A stretch of 64,000 nucleotides of DNA from Amycolatopsis jiangsuensis (GTDB lineage Bacteria; Actinomycetota; Actinomycetes; Mycobacteriales; Pseudonocardiaceae): contig NZ_JACHMG010000001.1 of the NCBI RefSeq assembly GCF_014204865.1, forward strand, positions 7,094,501-7,158,500. The letters are read 5' to 3'. The notes under the pieces are model-generated. The model saw nothing but the letters and a program-made list of their open reading frames with translations. It was not told the origin of the DNA and did no database searches. Of the stretch, positions 37,818 through 47,218 are shown piece by piece. The translations under genes were made by a program, and so were the position numbers. The first letter of the stretch is position 1; each line of letters begins with the position of its first letter.

Positions 37818-40634
37818 GTGACCCAGGTGAACCGCAGACGGTTCCTGTCCGGCGGCATCGCGATCGCCGGAGGTGGTGCGCTCGGGGCCTTCGGGCTTTC
37901 CGGCACCGCGTCCGCATCGGGCACAACTGTTTCGAGCACAGCCGCGGCCGGCCGGTCGCTCTGCGCCGGTGGTACGGAAATCGCGAGTGGCTGGTCCTAC
38001 GCCGCGGCCGGCGGCACGGCGTTGTCCGGTGGCCCGATGGCCGGTGGCGCGGCGCTGTCCGGCGACCGGCTCGCCGCCGGGCTGAAACCGGCCGTCGTTC
38101 CGGGAACCCCGCTCACGAGCATGACCGCGGCCGGCGAGTACCCGGATCCGGTGTACCGCCACATCGTCACCGACACGGTCCCGGACACCCTGAAGGACAC
38201 CGGCTACTGGTACCGCGTCGCGTTCGACGTGCCGCGGCTGATCCCGGGCCAGCGGTTCTGGCTGCACTTCGACGGCATCAACTACCTGGCAACGATCTGG
38301 CTCAACGGCAGCGAAGTGGGCACCATCGAGGGCGCGTTCACGCGTGGCGACTTCGACGTCACCGACATCGTCGCGAAGGCGCACGGCAAGGCCGCCCTCG
38401 CGGTGCTGATCGGCAAGCTGGACTACTCCGAAGGCCCGCTGAAGCCGAGCTACGCCAGCGGCGTCACGCGTGGCGGGCGCAACGGCGGCCCGACCGGCGT
38501 CACCCTCAAGAACGGGCCGACGTTCTTCTGCACCGCGGGCTGGGACTGGCTGCCCACAATCCCGGACCGGGACCTGGGCATCTGGCGGCCGGTCACGTGG
38601 TCCACCACCGGCCCGGTCCGGCTGGCCGACGTGCACGTCGACCCGACGCTGTCGGCGGATCTGCGCACCGCGGACGTATCGCTCGGTCTCACCCTGGACA
38701 ACGCGTCCGGATCCGCCCGGAAAATGGTGCTGCGGGGGACGCTGGCCGGACGCGAGTTCACCCGCACGGTCTCGGTGCCGGCCGGAACCGGGACGATCAC
38801 GCTGACCGCCGACGACGTCCCCGAGCTGCGGCTCGACCGGCCGGAACTGTGGTGGCCCAACGGATACGGCGACCCGTACCGCTACCGGCTCACGGTCGCC
38901 GCCGAATCCGGCGGGCAGGTCAGCGACGAGCGGACGGTGGACTTCGGGGTCCGGCGGATCGAGTACACCCAGCGGCTGGAGTCGCCGTCCGGCGATCCGG
39001 CCGACTGCCTGTCGATCACCGTGAACAACCAGCCGATCCTGGTGATGGGCGGGAACTGGGGGCTGGACGAGGCGCTCAAGCGCAGTCCCCGCGAACGCCT
39101 CGTCGACCAGGTGCGGCTGCACCGGGAGGCCAACCTCAACCTGATCCGGAACTGGAACGGCCAGAGCAGCAGCGAGGACTTCTTCGAGGCCTGCGACGAG
39201 AACGGCATCCTCGTCTGGCAGGACTTCTTCAGTTCGACCGAGGGCCCCGGACCGGAGAACACGACACGGGACCTGGCCAACATCCGCGAATGCATCGTGC
39301 GGTTCCGCAACCACCCGTCGATCCTGCTGTGGTGCGGCGGCAACGAAGGCCCGCCACCGCAGGAGCTGATCGACGGCCTGGACGCGCTGGCCGCGGAACT
39401 GGATCCGAAACGCGCTGTGCTGACCAGTTCCGCCTACGACACCGGAAAGAACGTGATCGCGGGCTACACCTCGGGCGGCCCGTACCACTGGGTCACCCCG
39501 GCCACGCATTTCGGCACCAACGACGGGACGCACTGGCCGCCGTTCCACAACGAGGTCGGCTCGTACTCGATCCCGACGCTGGAGTTCATCCGGAAAATGC
39601 TCCCCGAATCGTCGTGGGAGCATCCGGACGACTTCTGGGCCGACCGCGACGTCAACGGCAACGGGGGCAACGACGGCGGCGCGGGCTACCTCGACCTCAC
39701 CGCGCAGCGGTACGGCGAAGTGCGCAATCTCGCCGACTTCGCCCGCAAATCGCAGCTGATGAATTACGAGTGCATCAAATCCATCTTCGAATCGCATGCC
39801 GCGCGCATGGTGGGTGCCTCGGCCGGAAAGCCGTATCCGCGCACCGGCGTGATCATGTGGATGACGAATCCCGCGCAGCCCAGTTTCGTCTGGCAGATGT
39901 ACAGTCATGACCTGGAAGCGCATTCGTCCTTCTACGCGGTGCAGCACGCATGTCGGCGGGTCAACGTGATACTCGATGCCGCGACCTTCGATGTCGTGGT
40001 GGCCAACCACACCCGGGCACCGCTACGGGGCACGATCGCCGTCACGCTCTTCGACCTGGACGGAAAACCCTTCTCCAGCAACACCTTGCGGGTGCCGGAA
40101 GCGTCGGCTGCCGGGCACACCGTATCGGGCAACGTCGCCGCACAGCTGAAAACCGCGCCGTCTGATATCGCCTTCGCACGGCTCGTCTTCACCGATTCGC
40201 ACGGTAAAGAGCTGGTTCGCAATTTCTACTGGCTCGAGAACCCTTCCCGTGCCGGCGGGTTCGCCGGGCTGGACGAAATCGATCCGGCCGCGATTTCCGC
40301 TGTCGCCAGCGTGCGGCGCGGTCGTGAAGTGGCGGTGGACGTGGCCAACATCGGCGAATCCATGGCCTTGATGCTGCATCTGCAACTGTATGACACGCGA
40401 ACCGGTGAACGTGTGCTGCCCGCGACGTTCAGCGACAACTACCTGAATCTGGCACCGGGTGAATCGCGCACTGTGCGGGTACCGCTGGAGGCCCGCATCG
40501 GGAGCGTCGGGGTGCGCATCGACGGCTGGAAGCTGGACCAGCGTGCTTCCCGGCTGCGGGGACACGGCGTCGCGGTCACGTTCAACCAGGACGCGCTGTC
40601 CACCGATCCGCCGGAGCCGACCTTCGCCCGGTAG
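37818..40634 (+). CDS. Tat-secreted glycoside hydrolase family 2 (CsxA/mannosidase-like)
   Basis: About 938 residues. The N-terminus is a twin-arginine signal (NRRRFLSGG, then an Ala/Gly-rich span ending near ASASG), so the enzyme acts outside the membrane. The GH2 sugar-binding, immunoglobulin-like and TIM-barrel domains follow. The barrel shows LNLIRNWNGQSSSEDFFEACDE, the acid/base glutamate in CGGNEGPPP (about Glu510) and the nucleophile in FHNEVGSYS (about Glu579). Overall pattern resembles exo-beta-glucosaminidase (CsxA) and beta-mannosidase relatives; the exact sugar is not predictable. Start choice: GTG 37818 gives a compact signal and has GGGGG before it; GTG 37812 or 37752 are alternatives, but the latter would place a palindromic operator inside the gene. 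Confidence 0.86.
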   Translation: MTQVNRRRFLSGGIAIAGGGALGAFGLSGTASASGTTVSSTAAAGRSLCAGGTEIASGWSYAAAGGTALSGGPMAGGAALSGDRLAAGLKPAVVPGTPLTSMTAAGEYPDPVYRHIVTDTVPDTLKDTGYWYRVAFDVPRLIPGQRFWLHFDGINYLATIWLNGSEVGTIEGAFTRGDFDVTDIVAKAHGKAALAVLIGKLDYSEGPLKPSYASGVTRGGRNGGPTGVTLKNGPTFFCTAGWDWLPTIPDRDLGIWRPVTWSTTGPVRLADVHVDPTLSADLRTADVSLGLTLDNASGSARKMVLRGTLAGREFTRTVSVPAGTGTITLTADDVPELRLDRPELWWPNGYGDPYRYRLTVAAESGGQVSDERTVDFGVRRIEYTQRLESPSGDPADCLSITVNNQPILVMGGNWGLDEALKRSPRERLVDQVRLHREANLNLIRNWNGQSSSEDFFEACDENGILVWQDFFSSTEGPGPENTTRDLANIRECIVRFRNHPSILLWCGGNEGPPPQELIDGLDALAAELDPKRAVLTSSAYDTGKNVIAGYTSGGPYHWVTPATHFGTNDGTHWPPFHNEVGSYSIPTLEFIRKMLPESSWEHPDDFWADRDVNGNGGNDGGAGYLDLTAQRYGEVRNLADFARKSQLMNYECIKSIFESHAARMVGASAGKPYPRTGVIMWMTNPAQPSFVWQMYSHDLEAHSSFYAVQHACRRVNVILDAATFDVVVANHTRAPLRGTIAVTLFDLDGKPFSSNTLRVPEASAAGHTVSGNVAAQLKTAPSDIAFARLVFTDSHGKELVRNFYWLENPSRAGGFAGLDEIDPAAISAVASVRRGREVAVDVANIGESMALMLHLQLYDTRTGERVLPATFSDNYLNLAPGESRTVRVPLEARIGSVGVRIDGWKLDQRASRLRGHGVAVTFNQDALSTDPPEPTFAR

Positions 40635-40687
40635 CCGGGGCCCGCGTCTCGTCGAGCGCCGGGGCGGGACGCCGTAGGCTCGGATGA

Positions 40688-41890
40688 ATGAGCACGGCAT
40701 CCACCGCGGAACCTCCGATGGTCGAAACGCGGCACCAGACCCGGCTGCTCACCCAGTTGCGCGACGAGGGACCGATGTCCCGGGTCGAACTGGGGGAGCG
40801 GCTGGACCTGCCGCGGGCCCGCGTGGGTGCCGAGGTCGCGCGGCTGGCCGAGGTCGGGCTCGTGGAGACGGCGGGCCCGTCGGCGAGCCGGGGTGGCCGG
40901 CGGTCGACCCTGGTGCGGCTGGCCGGTGACCTCCGTGTGCTGGCGGTCGACGTCGGCGCCACGTCGGTCGGGGTCGCGCTCACCGACGGCTCGTGCGAGG
41001 TGCTGGCGCACACCGTCGAGGGATGCGACGTGCGGCAGGGGCCGCATGTGGTGCTCAAGCGGGTCGGCGAGCTGGCGGAGACGATCCGTGACGAGGCTCC
41101 CGGCCGGTTGATCGCCGCGGGCATCGGGCTGCCAGGGCCGGTGAGCTTCGCCGAGGGCATGGCGGTCGCGCCGCCGATCATGCCCGGCTGGGACCGGTTC
41201 TCGGTCCGCGACCACCTGGGCGGGCTGCTGGGCTGCCCGATCACCGTGGACAACGACGTGAACGCGATGGCACTCGGCGAACGGCACGCCGGGGTCGCCC
41301 GCTCCACCGACGACCTGGTGTTCGTCAAGATCGGTACCGGCATCGGCTGCGGCATCGTGCTCGGCGGCAAGGTCTACCGCGGAGTCGCCGGCACGGCGGG
41401 CGACATCGGGCACATCCGGCTCGACGACTACGGGCCGACCTGCGTCTGCGGAGAGACCGGCTGTCTCGAGGCGTACTTCGGCGGCGCGGCGCTGGCCCGC
41501 GACGGCCTGACGCTCGCACGCAGCGGCCGCTCGGGTTTTCTCGCCGACGTCGTCGCCGACCGCGGGGCGATCACCGCGCAGGACGTCGGCCGTGCCGCCG
41601 CCGCCGGCGATTTCGGCGCAGTCAACCTGATCCGCGACGGCGGACGGCGGCTCGGCCAGGTCGTCGCCTCGCTGGTCAGCTTCGTGAACCCCGGCATGGT
41701 CGTCATCGGCGGCGGGGTGGCCCAGCTGGGCCACTCGCTGCTGGCCGAAATCCGCAGCTCGGTCTACCGTCGTTCGCTCCCGCTGGCGACCGGCAACCTG
41801 CCGATCGTGCTCTCCGAACTGGGCGACACGGCCGGCGTCATCGGCGCGGCCTGGTCGGCCACGGACCGGGCCTTCACCCTGACCAGCTGA
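40688..41890 (+). CDS. ROK family transcriptional regulator (first)
   Basis: A 400-residue NagC/XylR-type repressor. An N-terminal winged helix (RHQTRLLTQLRDEGPMSRVE) is followed by a sugar-kinase-like ROK domain with the phosphate loop VDVGATSVGVAL, TGIGCGIVLGG and the zinc site CVCGETGCLEAYF. It lies 53 bases after the secreted GH2 gene and before a second ROK gene, so it probably senses a sugar released by the enzyme and controls this region. It could also respond to a phosphorylated sugar; the ligand is unknown. Confidence 0.9.
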   Translation: MSTASTAEPPMVETRHQTRLLTQLRDEGPMSRVELGERLDLPRARVGAEVARLAEVGLVETAGPSASRGGRRSTLVRLAGDLRVLAVDVGATSVGVALTDGSCEVLAHTVEGCDVRQGPHVVLKRVGELAETIRDEAPGRLIAAGIGLPGPVSFAEGMAVAPPIMPGWDRFSVRDHLGGLLGCPITVDNDVNAMALGERHAGVARSTDDLVFVKIGTGIGCGIVLGGKVYRGVAGTAGDIGHIRLDDYGPTCVCGETGCLEAYFGGAALARDGLTLARSGRSGFLADVVADRGAITAQDVGRAAAAGDFGAVNLIRDGGRRLGQVVASLVSFVNPGMVVIGGGVAQLGHSLLAEIRSSVYRRSLPLATGNLPIVLSELGDTAGVIGAAWSATDRAFTLTS

Positions 41891-41940
41891 CGGCTGCCGG
41901 TCTCCTGCCTGTCGGTCTCGGGCTGCCGATCGGCTGCTGG

Positions 41941-41980
41941 CGATGCCTGGCGATGCCTGGCGATGCCTGGCGATGCCTGG
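41941..41980 (+). repeat. Four perfect 10-base tandem repeats
   Basis: CGATGCCTGG is repeated four times without change, flanked by imperfect copies (CGGCTGCTGG before, CGGTGGCTGT after). It begins 50 bases after the first ROK stop. The 440-base gap to the next gene holds this array, then GCTGC-rich sequence without a gene, then an AT-richer promoter zone from about 42165. Confidence 0.9.
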
Positions 41981-42182
41981 CGGTGGCTGTTGGCGCGGCT
42001 TGTCGATCGCTGCGCCGGGTACCGGTCGGCGGCTGCCGCACGCTGCGGTTGCTGCTTGCTTCGTCGGCTGCTTCCGCGTCTCGCACCCGACTCCGCCACC
42101 GCCTTCGACCGCAGGCTGCCGCGAGTCTTTCGGCACGTTCCGCAATCGATCGAGTCCGGACGGTAATGCTAAGATCGAACAC

Positions 42183-42207
42183 ACTTTTGCACGACAAGTA
42201 CAAAAGT
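42183..42207. promoter_or_regulatory. Inverted-repeat operator upstream of second ROK gene
   Basis: ACTTTTG (42183-42189) and CAAAAGT (42201-42207) form a 7-base inverted repeat with an 11-base spacer in an unusually AT-rich pocket. It lies about 125 bases before the second ROK start, where the transporter-operon promoter should be. The arrangement resembles ROK/XylR operators. Confidence 0.55.
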
Positions 42208-42330
42208 AAGATCAGAAACGAACGTCTATTCGGGTGAACGCCGCCATTTCTGGCTTGTTGTCACCTTGACGAGTGACGCTGGTCTCCCTACTTTCGCTTT
42301 CTGAGTGACAAAGTCGCCGATCGTCGACGG

Positions 42331-43578
42331 ATGAGTGAGGGCAGTGTGGCCGTGACTGAACCCGGGTTCCCGGACCCGGTCGGACCACGCACGGCGAACC
42401 TCGCCGCGCTGCTGCGGGCGTTGCGTGCCGGGCCGCTTTCCCGTACGCAGCTCGCGGCTCGGTGCGAGCTGACCAAGGCCACCGTGTCCGGACTGCTCAC
42501 CGAGCTGTCCGAGCGTGGGCTCGTCCGGCCCGCGGGGATGCTGAACGCGGGCAACGGACGGCCCAGCCGGCTGGTCGAGCTCGCCGGGGACAGCGCGTAC
42601 GGGCTGGCGCTCGCCGTCGAGGCCGACGGGTTCGCCGCGGTGGCGACGGACCTCGGCGGCCGGGTCATCGCGGAGCGTTCCGAGACCGCCGACGTCGCCT
42701 CGCTCGGATTGCCCCGCAGCATGGACGAACTCGCCCTTCTCGCCGGAGAGGTGGTGCGCGCGGACCGTCCGGTCGGGGTCACGGTTTCGGTGCCCGGGCT
42801 GGTCGATCCGGCGGCCTCGGTGCTGCGGTTCGCGCCCGCGCTGCGCTGGCGTGACGCGGAGATCGCCGACCTGCTCGCCGCGCGGCTCGGGTTGCCCGCC
42901 GACGCCATCACGGTCGACAACGAAGCCAACCTCGGCGCGATCGGCGAAGCGGTCTCGGGCGCCGGTATCGGGGTGCGCGAACTCTTCTACCTCAGCGGCG
43001 GTATGGGCGTCGGCGGCGGACTCGTCGTCGGCGGCACCATCCTACGCGGCGCACGGGGTTTCGCCGGCGAGGTCGGACACCTCACGGTCGACCCGTCCGG
43101 CGAGCAGTGTTCGTGCGGACGGCCCGGGTGCCTGGAGACCAAGGCCGGGCTGAATGCCGTGCTGCGCAACGCCGCCGCGCCGGGGGACCCGTTGCACGAT
43201 CCGGCGCTCGGGATCGAAGGCCGGGTGACGTTGCTCAAACATCGTGTACGGGCCGGCGACCAGCGCGCGGTGGCGGCTGTCGCGGAGCTCGGGATCGCGC
43301 TCGGCGTGGCAGTGTCCACTGTGGTCGATGTGCTCGACCCGGACGCGGTCGTCCTCGGTGGCTGGTTCGCCGAACTCGGCGAGTGGCTGGTCGAACCGGT
43401 CCGGCACGAGCTGTCCGCGCGCATCCTCGGACAGGAGTCGGTCTGCCGCATCGAGGTTTCCGCGCTCGGCACGGCCGCCGCCCTTCGGGGCGCGGCGCAC
43501 CTGGCCCTCGAACGCCTTTTCGCCGACCCCACGCTCGTCCCCGAAATCCTGGAGAACACTGCGGAGGCACCGGCATGA
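42331..43578 (+). CDS. ROK family transcriptional regulator (second)
   Basis: A 415-residue ROK repressor. It has an N-terminal winged helix (LAALLRALRAGPLSRTQLAARCELTKATVS), a sugar-kinase-like fold with VDNEANLGAIGEAV and GGMGVGGGLVVGG, and the zinc motif CSCGRPGCLE. The stop overlaps the start of the sugar ABC ATPase gene (ATGA), so it heads the transporter operon and likely autoregulates it through the inverted repeat upstream. ATG 42331 has only a weak ribosome site; GTG 42346, preceded by GAGGG, is an equally good start. Confidence 0.9.
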   Translation: MSEGSVAVTEPGFPDPVGPRTANLAALLRALRAGPLSRTQLAARCELTKATVSGLLTELSERGLVRPAGMLNAGNGRPSRLVELAGDSAYGLALAVEADGFAAVATDLGGRVIAERSETADVASLGLPRSMDELALLAGEVVRADRPVGVTVSVPGLVDPAASVLRFAPALRWRDAEIADLLAARLGLPADAITVDNEANLGAIGEAVSGAGIGVRELFYLSGGMGVGGGLVVGGTILRGARGFAGEVGHLTVDPSGEQCSCGRPGCLETKAGLNAVLRNAAAPGDPLHDPALGIEGRVTLLKHRVRAGDQRAVAAVAELGIALGVAVSTVVDVLDPDAVVLGGWFAELGEWLVEPVRHELSARILGQESVCRIEVSALGTAAALRGAAHLALERLFADPTLVPEILENTAEAPA

Positions 43579-45077
43579 CCTTGCTTTCCGTCCGCGGGAT
43601 CGTGAAGACCTTCCCCGGCGTCCGCGCTCTCGACGGGGTCGACTTCGACGTCGAACCCGGCGAGGTGCACTGTCTGCTCGGGCAGAACGGCGCGGGCAAG
43701 TCCACCTTGATCAAGACGCTCGCCGGAGCGCACCGTCCGGACGAGGGCGAGATCAGCTGGCAGGACGCGCCGGTGACGCTGCCGTCGCCGGTGGCCGCGC
43801 TGCGGATCGGCATCGCCACCATGTACCAGGAACTCGACCTGGTGCCCGGGCTTTCCGTGGCGGACAACATCTTCCTCGGCCGCGAACGCGCCAGGTTCGG
43901 CTTCACCCGGGTCGGCGAGGCCCGGAGCAGGGCCGCCGCGCTGATGGCCCGGCTCGGCCACCCCGAGATCACCCCGTCGACCGAGGTGGGCCGGCTGCCC
44001 GCGGCGGGCCAGCAGCTGGTCTCGATGGCGCGGGCACTGGCCTACGACGCGAAGCTGCTGGTGATGGACGAACCGACCGCGGCGCTGGCAGGGGAAGAGG
44101 TCGACAACCTGTTCCGCATCGTCGGCGAGCTGACCGCCGAGGGCGTGGCGATCGTCTACATCTCCCACCGGCTCGAGGAACTGCGCCGGATCGGCCATCG
44201 CGTCACCGTGCTCAAGGACGGCAAGACCGTCGCCACCGGGCTCGACGCGAAGGAAACCCCGACCGCCGACCTGGTCGCGCTGATGGCCGGGCGCAAGGTC
44301 GAAACCGTCTTCGGCCCGCGGCACGAGGACCACGTCGACCACGGCACGAAGGTGCTCGAAGTGCGGGGGCTGAGCACCGCGGGCGAGTTCGAGGACGTGA
44401 GTTTCACCGTGCACGCCGGCGAGGTCGTCGGGATCGCGGGCCTGGTCGGCTCCGGACGCAGCGAGCTGCTGGAGACGGTCTTCGGCGCACGCAAACCCGA
44501 TGCCGGCACGGTCGCGGTCGACGGGAAACCGGTCCGTCCCGGCAGTGTCTCCGCGGCGGTGAAGGCCGGGATCGGCCTGGCGCCGGAGGAACGCAAGAGC
44601 CAGGGCCTGCTGCTGGACGCGCCGGTCGTGCACAACGTGACCCTGGCCAGCCTCGGCAAGTACGCGCGGTTCGGGTTCACCGAGCAGGGCCGGGAAATCG
44701 GCGACGCCGGGGAAAGCCTGCGGCGCCTCGATCTCCGGCCCGCCGACCCGCGGCGGATCGTCCGCACGCTCTCCGGCGGCAACCAGCAGAAGGCAGTGCT
44801 GGCCCGCTGGCTGGTGCGCGGCTGCCGTGTGCTGCTGCTGGACGAACCGACCCGCGGGGTCGACGTCGGCGCACGGGCCGAGCTGTACCGGCTGATCGCC
44901 GAACTCGCCGCGACCGGGGTGGCGATCGTGCTGGTCTCCAGCGAGATCCCGGAGGTGCTCGGCCTGTCCGACCGGGTGCTGGTGCTGCGTGAAGGACGGG
45001 TGCTGGCCGACCGGCCGGCCGCGGAACTGACCGAGGGACAGGTGCTCGACGTGATTCTCGAAGGGAGCGCGGCGTGA
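43575..45077 (+). CDS. Sugar ABC importer ATPase (RbsA/MglA type)
   Basis: A 500-residue protein with two ATPase domains. The first has GQNGAGKST (Walker A) and LLVMDEPTAAL (Walker B). The second has the degenerate loop GLVGSGRSE, signature LSGGNQQK and LLLDEPTRGVD. A degenerate second Walker A is normal for ribose, galactose and inositol importers. The first-domain signature reads LPAAGQQ rather than LSVGQQQ, a modest departure. It should drive the permease and binding protein encoded next and is coupled to the ROK gene by a four-base overlap. Confidence 0.94.
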   Translation: MTLLSVRGIVKTFPGVRALDGVDFDVEPGEVHCLLGQNGAGKSTLIKTLAGAHRPDEGEISWQDAPVTLPSPVAALRIGIATMYQELDLVPGLSVADNIFLGRERARFGFTRVGEARSRAAALMARLGHPEITPSTEVGRLPAAGQQLVSMARALAYDAKLLVMDEPTAALAGEEVDNLFRIVGELTAEGVAIVYISHRLEELRRIGHRVTVLKDGKTVATGLDAKETPTADLVALMAGRKVETVFGPRHEDHVDHGTKVLEVRGLSTAGEFEDVSFTVHAGEVVGIAGLVGSGRSELLETVFGARKPDAGTVAVDGKPVRPGSVSAAVKAGIGLAPEERKSQGLLLDAPVVHNVTLASLGKYARFGFTEQGREIGDAGESLRRLDLRPADPRRIVRTLSGGNQQKAVLARWLVRGCRVLLLDEPTRGVDVGARAELYRLIAELAATGVAIVLVSSEIPEVLGLSDRVLVLREGRVLADRPAAELTEGQVLDVILEGSAA

Positions 45078-46102
45078 CTGACCAAGCCGAGTCGGTGCGT
45101 CCGGCGAAGATGGCCGAACCCGCGCCGCACCAGGAGGACGCCAAGCAGAAGCGGTTCCGGTTCACCGCCGACCCGCGGCTGCTCGGACTGGTCGGGGTGC
45201 TGGTGCTGCTGTGCGTGATCGGCCAGCTCACCCGGCCCGACCAGTTCTTCACCGAGGGCAACCTCTCGACCATCCTGCGGCTGGCCGCGGCGATCGGCGT
45301 GGTCAGCGTCGGCGTGACGTTCGTGATCATCGCCGGTGGCATCGATCTCTCGGTCGGGTCCATCGTCGCGCTGTCCAGTGTCTGGCTGACCACGCTGGCG
45401 ACCCAGTCCTACGGCCCGTTCGTGATGGTCGTGTGCGGGCTCGTGGTCGGCGCCGTCTGCGGGCTGATCAACGGGGTGCTCGTCGCCTACGGGAAAGTGG
45501 TGCCGTTCATCGCGACGCTGGCGATGTACGTCGCGGCACGCGGGCTCGCCGAGCGGATCAGCGGCCGCCGCACCCAGGTCGTCTCCGATGCCGGCTTCCT
45601 CGACTTCTTCCGCGGCGACCTGCTCGGCATCCCGGTGCTGATCTGGATGTTCGCGCTGGTGTTCGTGGTCGGCTGGGTGCTGCTGAACCGGACCACCTTC
45701 GGCCGCCGCACGTTCGCGGTCGGCGGCAACGCCGAGGCGTCGCGGCTGGCGGGCATCAACGTCAAGCGGCACACCGCACTCGTCTACGCCGTCGCCGGGC
45801 TGTGCTGCGGGATCGCCGCGCTGATGGTCGTCGCCCGCACCACCGCGGGCGCCTCGACCAACGGCATGCTCTACGAACTCGACGCGATCGCCGCCGTGGT
45901 GATCGGCGGGACCCTGCTCACCGGTGGCCGCGGCTCGCTGTCCGGCACGTTGATCGGCGTGCTGATCTTCACCGTGCTGTCCAACATCTTCACGCTCAAC
46001 AACCTGGACACCGACATCCAGAACATCGCCAAGGGCGTGATCATCGTGCTGGCCGCGCTGCTGCAGTTCCGCTCCCGCAAGAAGACCAGGACGAGTTCGT
46101 AG
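45074..46102 (+). CDS. Sugar ABC importer permease (RbsC type)
   Basis: A 342-residue membrane protein with about 8-10 spans. It carries the RbsC-family stretches FVIIAGGIDLSVGSIVAL, FIATLAMYVAARGLAE, GRRTFAVGGNAEASRLAGI and GGTLLTGGRGSLSGT. The cytoplasmic N-terminus is long (about 35 residues, charged). The GTG overlaps the ATPase stop. It forms the channel of the importer. Confidence 0.94.
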   Translation: MTDQAESVRPAKMAEPAPHQEDAKQKRFRFTADPRLLGLVGVLVLLCVIGQLTRPDQFFTEGNLSTILRLAAAIGVVSVGVTFVIIAGGIDLSVGSIVALSSVWLTTLATQSYGPFVMVVCGLVVGAVCGLINGVLVAYGKVVPFIATLAMYVAARGLAERISGRRTQVVSDAGFLDFFRGDLLGIPVLIWMFALVFVVGWVLLNRTTFGRRTFAVGGNAEASRLAGINVKRHTALVYAVAGLCCGIAALMVVARTTAGASTNGMLYELDAIAAVVIGGTLLTGGRGSLSGTLIGVLIFTVLSNIFTLNNLDTDIQNIAKGVIIVLAALLQFRSRKKTRTSS

Positions 46103-46124
46103 TCACCGTGGATGGAGAGCCGTC

Positions 46125-47177
46125 ATGACCGAACACTCTTTGCACCGTCGCAGATTCCTGCTCGGGGGCGCCGCCGCCGGGGCAGGGGTGCTGCTGAGCG
46201 CGTGCACCTCGAACGAGGCACCGGCGAGCGACGCCAGTGCCAACGTGGCCAACGCCGGCAGCGACACCAAGCCGGGAAAGCCGGTCAACATCGGCTTCTC
46301 CGCGCCCGCCGCGGACCACGGCTGGATGGCCGCGATGACCAAGAACGCCCGTGCGCAGGCGGAGAAGTTCAGTGAGGTCAAGCTGGACGCCACCGAGGGC
46401 ACCAACGACGTGAACCAGCAGATTTCCCAGGTGGAGACGCTGATCAACGCCAAGGTGGACGTGCTGGTGATCCTGCCCTTCGACGGCAAGGCGCTGACCG
46501 CCACCGGCCAGCAGGCGATGGACGCCGGGATCCCGGTGATCAACCTGGACCGGGTCTTCGACACCCCGCTCGCCTACCGCACCTGGATCGGCGGCGACAA
46601 CTACCGGATGGGCGTCAACGCCGGTGACTACATCGCCGCGCAGCTGAAGGCGAAGAACGTGGCCAACCCGGTGATCGGCGAGGTGGCCGGCATCGATTCG
46701 CTGCCGCTGACGCAGGAACGCAGCAAGGGCTTCAAGGACGCACTGGCGCGGCACGGTTTCGCTGTCGGGCCACGGGTGTCCGCCCAGTTCACGCCGGAGT
46801 CCGGCGAGCAGCAGACCTCCAACCTGCTGCAGTCGGCGGCCAAGCTGGACGCGCTGTGGAACCACGACGACGACCAGGGTGTCGGCGTGGTGGCCGCGAT
46901 CGACAACGCCGGCCGCAAGGAGTTCCTGATGGTCGGCGGCGCCGGCTCGCGCAACGCGATGGACCTGATCAAGGCCGACTCCGGGCCGCTCAAGGCGACC
47001 GTGCTCTACAGCCCGTCGATGGCGTCCACCGCGATCTCGCTGGCCCGGCTGCTGGGGCAGGAAAAGGGGGTCGGCGACTTCGCCGAGCACGAGATCCCGG
47101 CCGAGATCACCACGTACTCCGCGGTGGTCACCAAGGAGAACGTCGCCCAGTACCTGGACGTCGGCTTCGACTCCTGA
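46125..47177 (+). CDS. Sugar ABC importer substrate-binding lipoprotein
   Basis: A 350-residue periplasmic-binding-protein type 1 of the ribose/inositol class. The N-terminus combines a twin-arginine motif (HRRRFLLGG) with a lipobox (LLSAC), so it is exported folded and lipid-anchored. The mature part has NIGFSAPAADHGWMAAM, VDVLVILPFDGKALT and GIPVINLDRVFD. The ligand is a monosaccharide, cyclitol or small derivative. GGAGAG precedes the ATG, 23 bases after the permease stop. Confidence 0.93.
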   Translation: MTEHSLHRRRFLLGGAAAGAGVLLSACTSNEAPASDASANVANAGSDTKPGKPVNIGFSAPAADHGWMAAMTKNARAQAEKFSEVKLDATEGTNDVNQQISQVETLINAKVDVLVILPFDGKALTATGQQAMDAGIPVINLDRVFDTPLAYRTWIGGDNYRMGVNAGDYIAAQLKAKNVANPVIGEVAGIDSLPLTQERSKGFKDALARHGFAVGPRVSAQFTPESGEQQTSNLLQSAAKLDALWNHDDDQGVGVVAAIDNAGRKEFLMVGGAGSRNAMDLIKADSGPLKATVLYSPSMASTAISLARLLGQEKGVGDFAEHEIPAEITTYSAVVTKENVAQYLDVGFDS

Positions 47178-47218
47178 CCGCCGGGACCACGGGATCAGTA
47201 CACCGAACGAGGAGGGGT

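Noticed and set aside
41941..41980. Short tandem array as a CRISPR
   Set aside because: Units are 10 bases without spacers and no cas gene is present.
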